Shown: positions 1 to 7,429 of the stretch, piece after piece
How the letters are laid out: every line of letters starts with the position of its first letter
Numbering within the stretch: the first letter of the stretch is position 1
From: an uncultured Oscillibacter sp.
Lineage (GTDB): Bacteria; Bacillota_A; Clostridia; Oscillospirales; Oscillospiraceae
Assembly (NCBI GenBank): GCA_951800675.1
Contig: CATOKC010000051.1
Location: forward strand, 1-20,999
Length of the DNA: 20,999 nt
Direction of reading: 5' to 3'
Notes under the pieces: model-generated
What the model saw: the letters and a program-made list of their open reading frames with translations, nothing else
What the model was told of the DNA's origin: nothing
Database searches by the model: none
Position numbers and translations under genes: made by a program

Positions 1-35
1 AACCCCGCGCCACGGTTGGGCCCCGCCGCCTTTGG

Positions 36-425
36 CTATTTTGGAAGAAAGGCTTCCGCCGGGCGCTCCCCCAGGGCGCCGTCGTGCCCGGCGGCCTCGT
101 CCATCCGGGCCTCCTCAGTTTTGATCTCCCAGTGGATGATAAAGGTCAGAGCTCCCCGGAGCAGAATCACCAGCCCCAGAACCATGAGCTCGCTCAGCTC
201 CCGGACCAGCACGGTCCGCAGCACCTCACCGCCCAGCTTAAACTCCAGCGCCAGGGAAATACCCTGGGCCAGATACAGACGGATGTGGGGCTTGTGCTTT
301 ATACAGCCGATCATACTCTTTACCGCCGTCACCAGCAGTACGGCAACACCGGCACATTCCAGCAGCAGCACACCGTACTGAACGACTAACTGGAAAACCT
401 CTTCAATTTGTTGGAGCAGTGTCAT
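36..425 (-). CDS. DUF1622 family small membrane protein
   Basis: A 129-residue protein of unknown biochemical function resembling the DUF1622 family of small bacterial membrane proteins. Seen: a hydrophobic segment near residues 12-32, then the family-like central block with LYLAQGISLALEFKLGGEVL followed by RTV, and a second hydrophobic stretch at about residues 80-100 running into IIHWEIKTE. The C-terminal 25 residues are charged and probably cytoplasmic. The start is the ATG at 425 because GGGAGGG lies 8 nt upstream; an in-frame ATG at 467 would add 14 residues with no better ribosome site and would read through the 441-457 hairpin. It lies 70 nt behind the XRE-type gene on the same strand and could share its transcript. 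Family membership is a judgement from sequence pattern; no function is claimed. Confidence 0.8.
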   Translation of the reverse strand: MTLLQQIEEVFQLVVQYGVLLLECAGVAVLLVTAVKSMIGCIKHKPHIRLYLAQGISLALEFKLGGEVLRTVLVRELSELMVLGLVILLRGALTFIIHWEIKTEEARMDEAAGHDGALGERPAEAFLPK

Positions 426-440
426 CCGTGAATCCCTCCC

Positions 441-457
441 CGCATAGTGCCTATGCG
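441..457 (-). repeat. Perfect 7-bp inverted repeat abutting the DUF1622 ribosome site
   Basis: CGCATAG, a 3-nt spacer, then CTATGCG. On the minus strand the second arm is immediately followed by the GGGAGGG ribosome-binding site of the DUF1622 gene. It could be an mRNA hairpin affecting initiation or a small operator. The symmetry is seen; any role is inference. Confidence 0.5.
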
Positions 458-495
458 ACGGAAACAAGGCATGGTCCCCGAGGACGCGCGGGGCC

Positions 496-951
496 TTATC
501 TCCGTCCCAGCTCCCGCCGGACGGCCTTGGCCAAAAGCTCCTGCCCCTCGGGGGAGCGAAGGACCTCCAGCGCCGCCTCCCGCATCAGGGCCTGGAAGGA
601 GGGGCTTTTCAGCAGCGCGCCGAAGACCGCGCCGTCCTCCCGCACCGCCGCCGGGCGGGGCTTTTTTGAAACGGGCGGGGCCGCCGGAGTTCGGACGGGC
701 TCCTCTGTGGGCACATTGCCGGAGAGCCAGCTGTCTCCCTGGGCAGGGTCGTCGCTCTCGCCCCGGAGATAGGGGAGGGTGACGGAAAAGTAGTCCGCCA
801 GCTTCCGCTGCTGGTCCTGGGTGGGCGTCTGCCGCCCGGTTTCAAACTTCTCCATGGCCGTCTTGGGGAAGCCCAGGGCGGCGGAAAGGGCGGGGCGGCT
901 GATTCCCCGCTCCATGCGGAGCGCCTCCAGGCGCCGCGCCATTGTTACCAT
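496..951 (-). CDS. XRE-type helix-turn-helix regulator
   Basis: A 151-residue putative DNA-binding regulator. Residues about 6-62 form a Cro/C1-type helix-turn-helix (LEALRMERGISRPALSAALG, then FPKTAMEKFETGR and LADYFSVTLPYLRG), the usual XRE arrangement ending in the YL-G motif. A Pro/Ala-rich linker (about 72-105) joins it to a helical C-terminal region (FGALLKSPSFQALMREAALE onward) that might serve in oligomerisation; I do not recognise it as a known ligand domain. The start at 951 is supported by GGAGG 8 nt upstream; a second ATG at 942 is possible. The gene sits 48 nt behind nrdG on the same strand, separated by a strong GC hairpin, so it may be at the end of the nrd transcript or independent. 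The target is unknown. Confidence 0.82.
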   Translation of the reverse strand: MVTMARRLEALRMERGISRPALSAALGFPKTAMEKFETGRQTPTQDQQRKLADYFSVTLPYLRGESDDPAQGDSWLSGNVPTEEPVRTPAAPPVSKKPRPAAVREDGAVFGALLKSPSFQALMREAALEVLRSPEGQELLAKAVRRELGRR

Positions 952-968
952 GATGAAAACCTCCGTTT

Positions 969-992
969 GAGGCGCGGCGAAGGCCGCGCCTC
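969..992. repeat. 10-bp GC-rich hairpin between nrdG and the XRE gene
   Basis: GAGGCGCGGC, a 4-nt loop, then GCCGCGCCTC: a perfect 10-bp stem just behind the nrdG stop codon. In the minus direction it is followed by AAACGGAGG, the ribosome site of the XRE gene, not by a T-run. It is therefore not a clean intrinsic terminator; it may be an mRNA 3'-end stabiliser, processing site or attenuating structure. Confidence 0.55.
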
Positions 993-999
993 TGGTTTC

Positions 1000-1530
1000 T
1001 TATTCCCGCCGGTCCGGCAGGAGGACGACGCTTCCCGCCGCCCGGGTGGCGTTCAGGTCGATGAGCCGCTGGTTGGAGCTGCCCCGGAAGCGGAGGGAGA
1101 TGTCCTTCAGCGCCTCCACAAAGCGGCCGTCCACCAGCACGTCCAGAAGGGACAGCAGCGCCTCCGTGGCCTCGCGGCGGGGATAGCTTCCCTCCGTCAG
1201 CAGCTCCTCGTAGGTGAAGCCGCTGAACGCCCAGATGTTCTTTTCCGGGTACGCCGCCCGCACCTTTCGCAGGAAGGGGAGGAGTGCCCGCTGGTTTTCC
1301 GGCTCAAAGGGCTCGCCGCCCAAAACCGTCAGGCCGCTGACATAGCTGGGGGAGAGGAGGGCGAGAATCCGGTCCTCCGTCTCCTCCGTAAAGGGCCGGC
1401 CGTAGTCAAAGGCCCAGGTCTGGGGCTGGAAGCAGTGCTCACAGTGGTTGGTGCAGCCGGAGACGAAGAGGCTGACCCGGACGCCCTCGCCGTTGGCGAC
1501 GTCGCAGTCTTTGATTTCTCCGTAATACAT
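1000..1530 (-). CDS. nrdG: Anaerobic ribonucleotide reductase activase
   Basis: A 176-residue radical-SAM activating enzyme that uses S-adenosylmethionine and a 4Fe-4S cluster to install the glycyl radical on NrdD. Seen: the cluster motif CTNHCEHC (Cys26, Cys30, Cys33), the upstream FVSG segment, and LTVLGGEPFEPEN, a GGEP-type SAM-binding motif. Length matches the family (about 150-220 residues). The start is the ATG at 1530, giving MYYGEIKDCD, typical of NrdG; the reading frame extends further upstream but only inside nrdD. It begins 5 nt after the nrdD stop, with AAGGG overlapping that stop, so translational coupling with nrdD is likely. The two proteins work as a pair. Confidence 0.95.
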   Translation of the reverse strand: MYYGEIKDCDVANGEGVRVSLFVSGCTNHCEHCFQPQTWAFDYGRPFTEETEDRILALLSPSYVSGLTVLGGEPFEPENQRALLPFLRKVRAAYPEKNIWAFSGFTYEELLTEGSYPRREATEALLSLLDVLVDGRFVEALKDISLRFRGSSNQRLIDLNATRAAGSVVLLPDRRE

Positions 1531-1535
1531 GGCCC

Positions 1536-3713
1536 TTACAGGTGCAGCACCCGGTCCCGGATCTCCTGGGTCCGGCCCTGGTTCCAGTACTGGGTCCCGA
1601 TGTAGCCGCAGGTCCGCCGGGCCACGTTCATCTTGTCCTGGTCCGTGTTGCCGCACTTGGGGCATTTCCAGACCAGCTTGCCGTGCTCTTCCTCAATCTG
1701 GATTTCCCCGTCCCAGCCGCAGACCTGGCAGTAGTCGCTTTTGGTGTTCAGCTCGGCGTAGATGATGTTGTCATAGATGAATTTCATCACCTGGAGCACC
1801 GCCTCCAGATTGTTCTGCATGTCCGGCACCTCCACGTAGCTGATGGCCCCGCCGGGGGAGAGGTGCTGGAACTGGGCCTCGAATTTCAGCTTGTCGAAGG
1901 CGTTGATCTGCTCCGTCACATGGACGTGGTAGGAGTTCGTAATATAGCCCTTGTCGTTGATACCCTCCACAATGCCGAAGCGGCGCTGGAGGCACTTGGC
2001 GAATTTGTAGGTGGTGGACTCCAGGGGGGTGCCGTAGAGGCTGAAATCGATGTTGTGCTCCGCCTTCCACTTCCGGCAGGCGGCGTTCATGGTTTCCATG
2101 ATCTCCAGGGCGAAGGGGGTGGCGGAGGGGTCCGTGTGGCTCTTGCCGGTCATGTACTTCACGCACTCGTAAAGCCCGGCGTAGCCCAGGGAGATGGTGG
2201 AGTAGCCGCCGTAGAGCAGCTTGTCGATGGGCTCGCCCTTCTTGAGCCGGGCGCAGGCGCCGTACTGCCACAAAATGGGGGCCACGTCGGAGGGCGTGCC
2301 CTTCAAGCGCTCGTGGCGGCACAGCAGGGCCTGGTGGCACAGCTCCAGCCGCTCCTCAAAAATCTCCCAGAATTTTTCAATGTTCCCGCCGGAGCTCAGG
2401 GCCACGTCGGGGAGGTTGATGGTCACCACGCCCTGGTTGAACCGCCCGTAGTACTTGGGCTTCCCGGTCTCCGGCTCCACGTAGGGCGTCAGGAAGCTGC
2501 GGCAGCCCATGCAGGTGTAGCAGTGGCCCTCGCCGTTTTTGTCCACCTTCAGTTCCAGCATCTTCTTCTCGGAGATGTAGTCCGGGACCATCCGCTTGGC
2601 GGTGCATTTGGCCGCCAGCTTCGTGAGGTACCAGTAGGGGGAGTCCTCGCGGATGTTGTCCTCCTCCAGCACGTAGATGAGCTTGGGGAAGGCGGGGGTG
2701 ATCCACACGCCGTCCTCGTTCTTCACGCCCTCGTAGCGCTGCTCCAGGGTCTCCTCGATGATAAGGGCCAGGTCCTTGCGCTCCTGCTCGTTCTTGGCCT
2801 CGCCGAGATACATGAAGACCGTCACGAAAGGCGCCTGTCCGTTGGTGGTCAAGAGGGTCAGCACCTGGTACTGGATGGTCTGGACGCCGCCCCGGACCTC
2901 CTCCCGGAGGCGGGTCTCCACCAGCTTGGAGAGGCTGTCCTCGTCCAGGATGACGCCGATTTCCTTCATCTCCTTTTCCACAATGACCCGGAGCTTTTTC
3001 CGGCTCACGTCCACAAAGGGGGCCAGGTGGGCCAGGGAGATAGACTGGCCGCCGTACTGGTTGGAGGCCACCTGGGCCACGATCTGAGTGGCGATGTTGC
3101 AGGCGGTGGCGAAGCTGTGGGGGCGTTCTATCAGCGTGCCGGTGATGACGGTGCCGTTTTGCAGCATGTCCTCCAGGTTCACCAGGTCGCAGTTGTGCAT
3201 GTGCTGGGCGAAGTAGTCGGAGTCGTGGAAGTGGATGATGCCCTCCTGATGGGCCTCCACAATCTCCTTGGGCAGCAGCAGCCGCTCGCTGAGGTCCCGG
3301 GAGACCTCGCCGGCCATGTAATCCCGCTGGGTGGAGTTCACCACCGGGTTCTTGTTGGAGTTTTCCTGCTTGGCCTCCTCGTTGCAGCATTCAATGAGGC
3401 TGAGGATGCGGTCGTCCGTGGTGTTGCTCCGGCGGACCAGGGAGCGGGTGTAGCGGTAGGTGACGTAATTCTTCGCCACCTCGAAGGCCCCGTGGGCCAT
3501 GATCTGGTATTCCACCAGGTCCTGGATTTCTTCCACAGAGGGAGAACGGCCCAGCTCCTGACATGCCAGCTCCACGGATTCCGCAATGCGGCGGACCTGG
3601 GTGGAGGTCATGCGCTTTTCCGCGTCGATGCTCTCGTTGGCACGGGTGATGGCCGATAAGATCTTGGTGATGTCGAACGAGACCTCGGTGCCGTTCCTTT
3701 TGATAACTTTCAT
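1536..3713 (-). CDS. nrdD: Anaerobic (class III) ribonucleoside-triphosphate reductase
   Basis: A 725-residue cytoplasmic glycyl-radical enzyme that reduces ribonucleoside triphosphates to deoxyribonucleotides under anaerobiosis. Domains: an N-terminal ATP-cone (about residues 1-90, beginning MKVIKRNGTEVSFD) for allosteric activity control, then the barrel carrying MGCRSFL (Cys404, the likely thiyl-radical cysteine). Near the C-terminus are four zinc cysteines (Cys662, Cys665, Cys684, Cys687) and RRTCGYIGT, whose first Gly (about 703) is the expected radical site. The start is the ATG at 3713, preceded by AGGGGGA 6 nt upstream; a longer frame from 3755 has no family support. It is followed after 5 nt by its activase. 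The promoter carries two NrdR-box-like sites, fitting repression by NrdR, which is not in this window. Confidence 0.97.
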   Translation of the reverse strand: MKVIKRNGTEVSFDITKILSAITRANESIDAEKRMTSTQVRRIAESVELACQELGRSPSVEEIQDLVEYQIMAHGAFEVAKNYVTYRYTRSLVRRSNTTDDRILSLIECCNEEAKQENSNKNPVVNSTQRDYMAGEVSRDLSERLLLPKEIVEAHQEGIIHFHDSDYFAQHMHNCDLVNLEDMLQNGTVITGTLIERPHSFATACNIATQIVAQVASNQYGGQSISLAHLAPFVDVSRKKLRVIVEKEMKEIGVILDEDSLSKLVETRLREEVRGGVQTIQYQVLTLLTTNGQAPFVTVFMYLGEAKNEQERKDLALIIEETLEQRYEGVKNEDGVWITPAFPKLIYVLEEDNIREDSPYWYLTKLAAKCTAKRMVPDYISEKKMLELKVDKNGEGHCYTCMGCRSFLTPYVEPETGKPKYYGRFNQGVVTINLPDVALSSGGNIEKFWEIFEERLELCHQALLCRHERLKGTPSDVAPILWQYGACARLKKGEPIDKLLYGGYSTISLGYAGLYECVKYMTGKSHTDPSATPFALEIMETMNAACRKWKAEHNIDFSLYGTPLESTTYKFAKCLQRRFGIVEGINDKGYITNSYHVHVTEQINAFDKLKFEAQFQHLSPGGAISYVEVPDMQNNLEAVLQVMKFIYDNIIYAELNTKSDYCQVCGWDGEIQIEEEHGKLVWKCPKCGNTDQDKMNVARRTCGYIGTQYWNQGRTQEIRDRVLHL

Positions 3714-3749
3714 TTGTATCCCCCTATGTTGAATATGTACCGGATTTGA

Positions 3750-3765
3750 CCACAATACGTTGACA
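3750..3765 (-). promoter_or_regulatory. NrdR-box-like site, downstream copy
   Basis: On the minus strand TGTCAACGTATTGTGG. Against the NrdR consensus core CWATATATWG it keeps 8 of 10 positions. It lies exactly 32 bp (start to start) from the second copy and overlaps the expected transcription start region, the spacing typical for paired NrdR boxes. Confidence 0.72.
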
Positions 3766-3773
3766 GTGGGGCG

Positions 3774-3803
3774 AGTATATCATACAAGATATAGGGGGCG
3801 CAA
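3774..3803 (-). promoter_or_regulatory. nrdD promoter
   Basis: On the minus strand TTGCGC (3803-3798), an 18-nt spacer and TATACT (3779-3774), a good -10 with a weak -35. Transcription would start near 3767, giving a leader of about 55 nt before nrdD. One NrdR-like box lies in the spacer and the other just downstream of the -10, well placed for repression. Confidence 0.7.
3782..3797 (-). promoter_or_regulatory. NrdR-box-like site, upstream copy
   Basis: On the minus strand CCCCTATATCTTGTAT. Its core CTATATCTTG keeps 9 of 10 positions of CWATATATWG. It occupies the spacer between the -35 and -10 of the nrdD promoter. Together with the copy at 3750-3765 (16 nt between boxes) it matches known tandem NrdR operators. 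Confidence 0.75.
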
Positions 3804-3824
3804 GTGTTTTTTGCGACATTCTTG

Positions 3825-3950
3825 AAAAAATATCCGGCCCCGTGAGGAAGCGGATTGCCCAACGTCAGCAGCGCCAAGGGTTTGCGGTCGCTTGGAAAAG
3901 ACTGTAAAAATTTTTTGAAAAAATTCTACATCCTGACCAAGCTTCCTCAC
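3825..3950 (-). terminator. Possible long-range terminator behind the kdpE-like gene
   Basis: On the minus strand GTGAGGAAGC (3950-3941, containing the stop codon) can pair with GCTTCCTCAC (3851-3842), closing about 89 nt that include a smaller CCAAG/CTTGG hairpin. A run of six T follows 11 nt after the second arm (3830-3825). The 10-bp repeat is seen; termination is inferred and the large loop and gap make it atypical. Confidence 0.35.
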
Positions 3951-4654
3951 TCTCCCTCCGCCAGCCGGTAGCCCACCCCCACCTCGGTGAAGAGGTATTC
4001 CGGCTCGGCGGGGTTGCGCTCAATCTTGCGGCGGATGTTGGCCATATTGACCCGAAGGATCTGGTTGCCGCTTCCCGCCCGGGGACCCCAGAGCTCCTTG
4101 ATAATGGCATCGTAGGTCAGCACCTTCCCGGCGTGTTTGCCAAGCAACGCCACGATGCGGAACTCGCTGAGAGTCAGCTTCACGTTTTCGCCCCGGACCA
4201 GGACCTGGTGCTTGTTGTAGTCGATGACCAGCTCCCCTACGGAGTAGGTGCCCTTCTGGGCGATTTCGTCGTTGCCGCTGGCGGTGCGGGTGTGGCGGAT
4301 GGCCGTGCGGACCCGGGCCAGCAGCTCGGCGGTGCCGAAGGGCTTGGTGAGGTAGTCGTCGGCCCCCTGGTCCAGGGCCGTCACCTTGTCCCGCTCGTGG
4401 GAGCGGGCGGAGACCACCACCACCGGCAGACTGGACCAGCTCCGCAGCTGGCGGAGGATGTCCAGCCCATCCATATCCGGCAGCCCCAGGTCCAGAATTA
4501 CCAAATCCGGACAGTGGGAGGTGATCATGGACAGACCCTCCTGTCCGGTGCGGGCCTGGATGGTCTCGTAGCCCTGGCCGTCCAGAACGGCGGCGATGAA
4601 CTGGGCGATGCTCTTCTCGTCCTCGACGACCAGTATTTTTTCCCGGATATTCAT
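3947..4654 (-). CDS. kdpE: KdpE-like OmpR-family response regulator
   Basis: A 235-residue two-component response regulator. The receiver domain (about 4-118) has the acidic pair Glu11/Asp12, the phosphate acceptor Asp55 in LVILDLGLPD, and the conserved Lys in DDYLTKPF. The C-terminal winged helix (about 135-232) has LTLSEFRIVALLGKHAGKVL and ends FTEVGVGYRLAE, which resembles KdpE more than generic PhoB-type regulators. Its ATG overlaps the kinase stop by 4 bp (ATGA), so the two are translationally coupled and very likely partners. Classical KdpDE controls high-affinity K+ uptake (kdpFABC), but no kdp transport genes are visible here, so the regulon is uncertain. Confidence 0.9.
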   Translation of the reverse strand: MNIREKILVVEDEKSIAQFIAAVLDGQGYETIQARTGQEGLSMITSHCPDLVILDLGLPDMDGLDILRQLRSWSSLPVVVVSARSHERDKVTALDQGADDYLTKPFGTAELLARVRTAIRHTRTASGNDEIAQKGTYSVGELVIDYNKHQVLVRGENVKLTLSEFRIVALLGKHAGKVLTYDAIIKELWGPRAGSGNQILRVNMANIRRKIERNPAEPEYLFTEVGVGYRLAEGE

Positions 4655-5730
4655 AGCGATACCTCCTGTTGGACCGTGGGCAGGCGGAAGGAAAGCTCCG
4701 CCCCCTGGAGCAGATTCTTGGCGGTAATGGTTCCTCCATGGGCCAAAACGATGGCCCGGCAGACGGAGAGCCCCAGGCCCATGTTTCGCTTCCCGTCTCC
4801 GTCCGGGAGGCGGTGGGATTTGAGGCGGCCGTCAAAGAGGGTGTCCAGCTCCCGCCTGGGAATACCTCCGCCATCGTCCCGCACGGTAATCCGGGCGAAG
4901 CCCTCCTCCGCCTCCAGAAGCAGGGCGATGTTGGCGGCCTGGCCGTGAACGGCGGCGTTTTCCAGCAGGTTGGCCAGGACCTGTTCGATGAGAATGGGGT
5001 CCATGGGGACCATCAGCAGCTCCTCCGGGGCGGAGACGGTGACGCTGACCTGGGGGAAGCGGCGGCGGAACTTCTGAGCCGCGGCCCCCAGCACCTCCTC
5101 GGCGGGCTCCGGCTCCTTGGCGATGCGGGCCTGGGCGTCCCCCATGCGGGTGATGGAGAGAAGGTTTTCCACCACCCGGATGAGCCACTGGGCCTCCTCC
5201 CGGGCGTTTTCCAGCAGCTCCCGCTGCTCCCGCTCCGAGAGGCCGGGATTTTCCAGCACGGCGGAGGTGGAGCCCACGATGGAGGTCAGGGGCGTGCGGA
5301 TGTCGTGGGAGACGGAGCGGAGGAGGTTGGCCCGCATCTTCTCCCGCTCGTTCTCCGCCAGGAGCTGGGCCTGCCGCTTGGCCTGGGCGGTGAGGGTGCT
5401 GGTGATAAGGGAGATCATCAGCAGGGTGAAGAAGGTGAGGGGATAGCCGGGGTTGTGAAAGTCAAAGGCCCAATAGGGGTAGGTGAAGATGAAATTGACG
5501 AAGATGACCCCCAGAATCACGGAGATGGACCCGTAGAGATAACCCCTGGTGAGCCGGGAGATCAGCAGCACCGCCAGCACAAAAACCGGGGCGGCGAAGC
5601 CGTCGATGCTGCCCGCCAGCCAGAGGATGAGGCACAGCCCAACCGCGCAGAGAAGGATGGCGGCGGTGATGAGGAAGTCCCTCCGGGAGACGGGGAAGAG
5701 GGGAGAGGCCCAGGGCTTGCGGAAGGCCAT
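4651..5730 (-). CDS. kdpD: KdpD-like sensor histidine kinase, short form
   Basis: A 359-residue membrane sensor kinase. About four membrane segments (roughly 18-38, 46-62, 68-85, 96-114) resemble the DUF4118 module of KdpD, including FIFTYPYWAFDF. They are followed by a HisKA domain with SHDIRTPLTS (phospho-His142), an N-box (LLENAAVHG) and ATPase motifs DDGGGI and GLGLSV. It lacks the roughly 400-residue N-terminal cytoplasmic KdpD and Usp domains of the full-length E. coli-type protein, so any K+ or c-di-AMP sensing through that part must be absent or supplied elsewhere. The start at 5730 has AAAGGAG 8 nt upstream. It has its own strong promoter and overlaps the regulator gene by 4 bp. Confidence 0.9.
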   Translation of the reverse strand: MAFRKPWASPLFPVSRRDFLITAAILLCAVGLCLILWLAGSIDGFAAPVFVLAVLLISRLTRGYLYGSISVILGVIFVNFIFTYPYWAFDFHNPGYPLTFFTLLMISLITSTLTAQAKRQAQLLAENEREKMRANLLRSVSHDIRTPLTSIVGSTSAVLENPGLSEREQRELLENAREEAQWLIRVVENLLSITRMGDAQARIAKEPEPAEEVLGAAAQKFRRRFPQVSVTVSAPEELLMVPMDPILIEQVLANLLENAAVHGQAANIALLLEAEEGFARITVRDDGGGIPRRELDTLFDGRLKSHRLPDGDGKRNMGLGLSVCRAIVLAHGGTITAKNLLQGAELSFRLPTVQQEVSL

Positions 5731-5766
5731 GACGGAGGCTCCTTTCTAAATCGGGGTGTTTTCCCT

Positions 5767-5795
5767 ATTGTAACAGGAACTCCGGCAAAATTCAA
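5767..5795 (-). promoter_or_regulatory. Promoter of the kdpDE-like operon
   Basis: On the minus strand TTGAAT (5795-5790), a 17-nt spacer and TACAAT (5772-5767), with TGT directly before the -10 (extended -10). It overlaps the stop codon of the upstream flippase gene, showing that the two-component operon can be transcribed independently. Match to the sigma-A consensus is strong. Confidence 0.8.
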
Positions 5796-7303
5796 TCTCT
5801 CCGATTCCGCCCGGCCCCCAGAAGGCCCAGGAGCCACAAAACGTCCTTCCAGCCCACCACCCGGAATAGAAGCCACAAGGAGGCCAGCGCCAGCAAATAG
5901 CACCCCATGGGAAGCAAGGCCCCCGCCGCTCCCGCCTGGGGCCGGAGGAGGAACACGGGCAGAGCGGCGACAGCCCCGCAGAAGGCGGATTTCACCGCCG
6001 GGCCGGGGGAGAACCGCAGGCCCGCCGACCGCCCCAGCCGCCGGAGGCTCAGGCTGAAGTTCACCAGGTGGGAGGCGGCGAAGCTGAAATAATAGCCCCC
6101 CATGCCGAACCGGGGCAGCAGCAGCCAGAGCAGGACCACGTCCATGAGATTTGTCAGCAGGTTGTACCGGGCGTTGGCGCTCTGCTGGCCCAGGCCCTTG
6201 CACATGGCGTCCACCACGATATCCAAATAGAGGATGGGGACCAGAGGGGCGTACAGCCGGAGGCAGGCCCCGGCGGCCTCGCTGCGGTAGAGCAGCTGCC
6301 CCAGGGGCCGGGCGGCGGCAAAGACGGCCCCTCCCGCGCAGATGCCGAAGAGCCAGGAGACCCGAAGCCCCTGCCGGGCCAGATACCGAACCCGGACCTG
6401 TCCCCGGCGCTGGGAGCAGCGGGAGAATTCCGCCACCAGCAGGTCCGCCAGGGAGGCCAGGATGGCGGTGGGAAACATCAGCACCGGGAATACCATGCCG
6501 TGGAGCACGCCGTAGTCCGCCATGGCGTTCACTGTCCCGGCGAAAAGAGCCAGCCGCCGGGGAATGATGAGGTTTTCAATGGTATTGAGCCCCGCCCGAA
6601 GATCGTCCGCCAGCCCCACTGGCAAAGCCAGCCCAAAGACCCGCCGCCATGGGGGGCGGTCCGTCCGGCCTTGGGAAGCGCCCTCCTGCCGAAGGACCCA
6701 CAGGGCCCCCAGGGACAGCGCCCCGGCTAGGGAGGAGCCCAGGGCCACCGACAGGCAGGCCCGTTCCGCGTCCCCGCCCGCCCAGCGAGAGAGGAGGACA
6801 AAGGTGACGGCGATGGCGCAGCCCTGCTCCAGGAATTCCACCGCCACCAGGGTCCGCAGCCGTCCGGCGGCGGTGAAGAGGCCGGTCATCACGCCGTTTA
6901 AGCAGCTCACCGGCAGAAACAGGGCAAAGGCCCGGAGGGCAGCTTCCGTCGCGCGGTTCCCAATCCAGCCCCCGGCGATGCGGGGGGTGAGGACCCAGAG
7001 CCCCGCCGCCGCGGGCAGGGCGAAGAGGAGGCAGTAGCGGACACAGCCGGACAGGGCGGGCCGGACGCTCCTCCTCCGCCCCAGGGCCTCGGCTGAGAGG
7101 TAGAGGGCGCAGGTCCGAGCCCCGGCGGAGCCCAGGGTAAAGGCCAGCATCCGCACGGAGAGGACCAGCTGCAAAAGGCCCACCCCGGCGGCCCCAATCC
7201 GGCCGGAGAGATAGACCTGAAAGCTCATGCCCGCGAGACGCAGGGCCAGGTTGGCCCCGGTGAGCAGCAGAGCGCCGTAAAACATGGTGCTTCCTTTTTT
7301 CAA
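5792..7303 (-). CDS. SpoVB-like MOP-superfamily flippase
   Basis: A 503-residue polytopic membrane protein with roughly 12-14 hydrophobic segments, of the polysaccharide/lipid flippase (MOP) superfamily that includes SpoVB and Wzx. Seen: N-terminal FYGALLLTGANLALRLAG followed by YLSGRIGAAGVGLLQL, a typical first-helix pattern of Firmicute SpoVB-like proteins, and a central loop ENLIIPRRLALF. The presumed role is moving a lipid-linked sugar or precursor across the cytoplasmic membrane; the substrate is unknown. The start is a TTG at 7303 (giving MKKGSTMFYG) with GGGGGTG just upstream; an ATG at 7285 with AAGGA is a credible alternative, six residues shorter. No neighbour belongs to a cell-wall or spore-coat cluster, so the function is assigned only at family level. 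Confidence 0.85.
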   Translation of the reverse strand: MKKGSTMFYGALLLTGANLALRLAGMSFQVYLSGRIGAAGVGLLQLVLSVRMLAFTLGSAGARTCALYLSAEALGRRRSVRPALSGCVRYCLLFALPAAAGLWVLTPRIAGGWIGNRATEAALRAFALFLPVSCLNGVMTGLFTAAGRLRTLVAVEFLEQGCAIAVTFVLLSRWAGGDAERACLSVALGSSLAGALSLGALWVLRQEGASQGRTDRPPWRRVFGLALPVGLADDLRAGLNTIENLIIPRRLALFAGTVNAMADYGVLHGMVFPVLMFPTAILASLADLLVAEFSRCSQRRGQVRVRYLARQGLRVSWLFGICAGGAVFAAARPLGQLLYRSEAAGACLRLYAPLVPILYLDIVVDAMCKGLGQQSANARYNLLTNLMDVVLLWLLLPRFGMGGYYFSFAASHLVNFSLSLRRLGRSAGLRFSPGPAVKSAFCGAVAALPVFLLRPQAGAAGALLPMGCYLLALASLWLLFRVVGWKDVLWLLGLLGAGRNRRD

Positions 7304-7364
7304 AACAACACCCCCGTCCTACACTATATGGACATGACGGGGCCGGTAGGACAAAAGGGTGGGG

Positions 7365-7393
7365 TTGAACCGGCGGCGAGGGTGTGGTAAGAT
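7365..7393 (+). promoter_or_regulatory. Promoter of the PhzF-racemase unit
   Basis: TTGAAC (7365-7370), a 17-nt spacer, then TAAGAT (7388-7393) with TGG before the -10. It lies in the 126-nt divergent intergenic region and would give a leader of about 30 nt before the PhzF-family gene. Confidence 0.7.
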
Positions 7394-7429
7394 AGACCCA
7401 ATATCGTCGGGCTGCGGGAGGAAGGAATT

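Noticed and set aside
1542..3659. 705-codon open frame on the plus strand opposite nrdD
   Set aside because: The protein is low-complexity (Val/Leu/Gly/His-rich) with no motifs, and nrdD is clear on the other strand; GC-rich third positions keep antisense frames open.
4669..6057. 462-codon plus-strand frame spanning the kdpD-like gene and the flippase end
   Set aside because: Gly/Glu-rich antisense translation crossing two real genes and a promoter.
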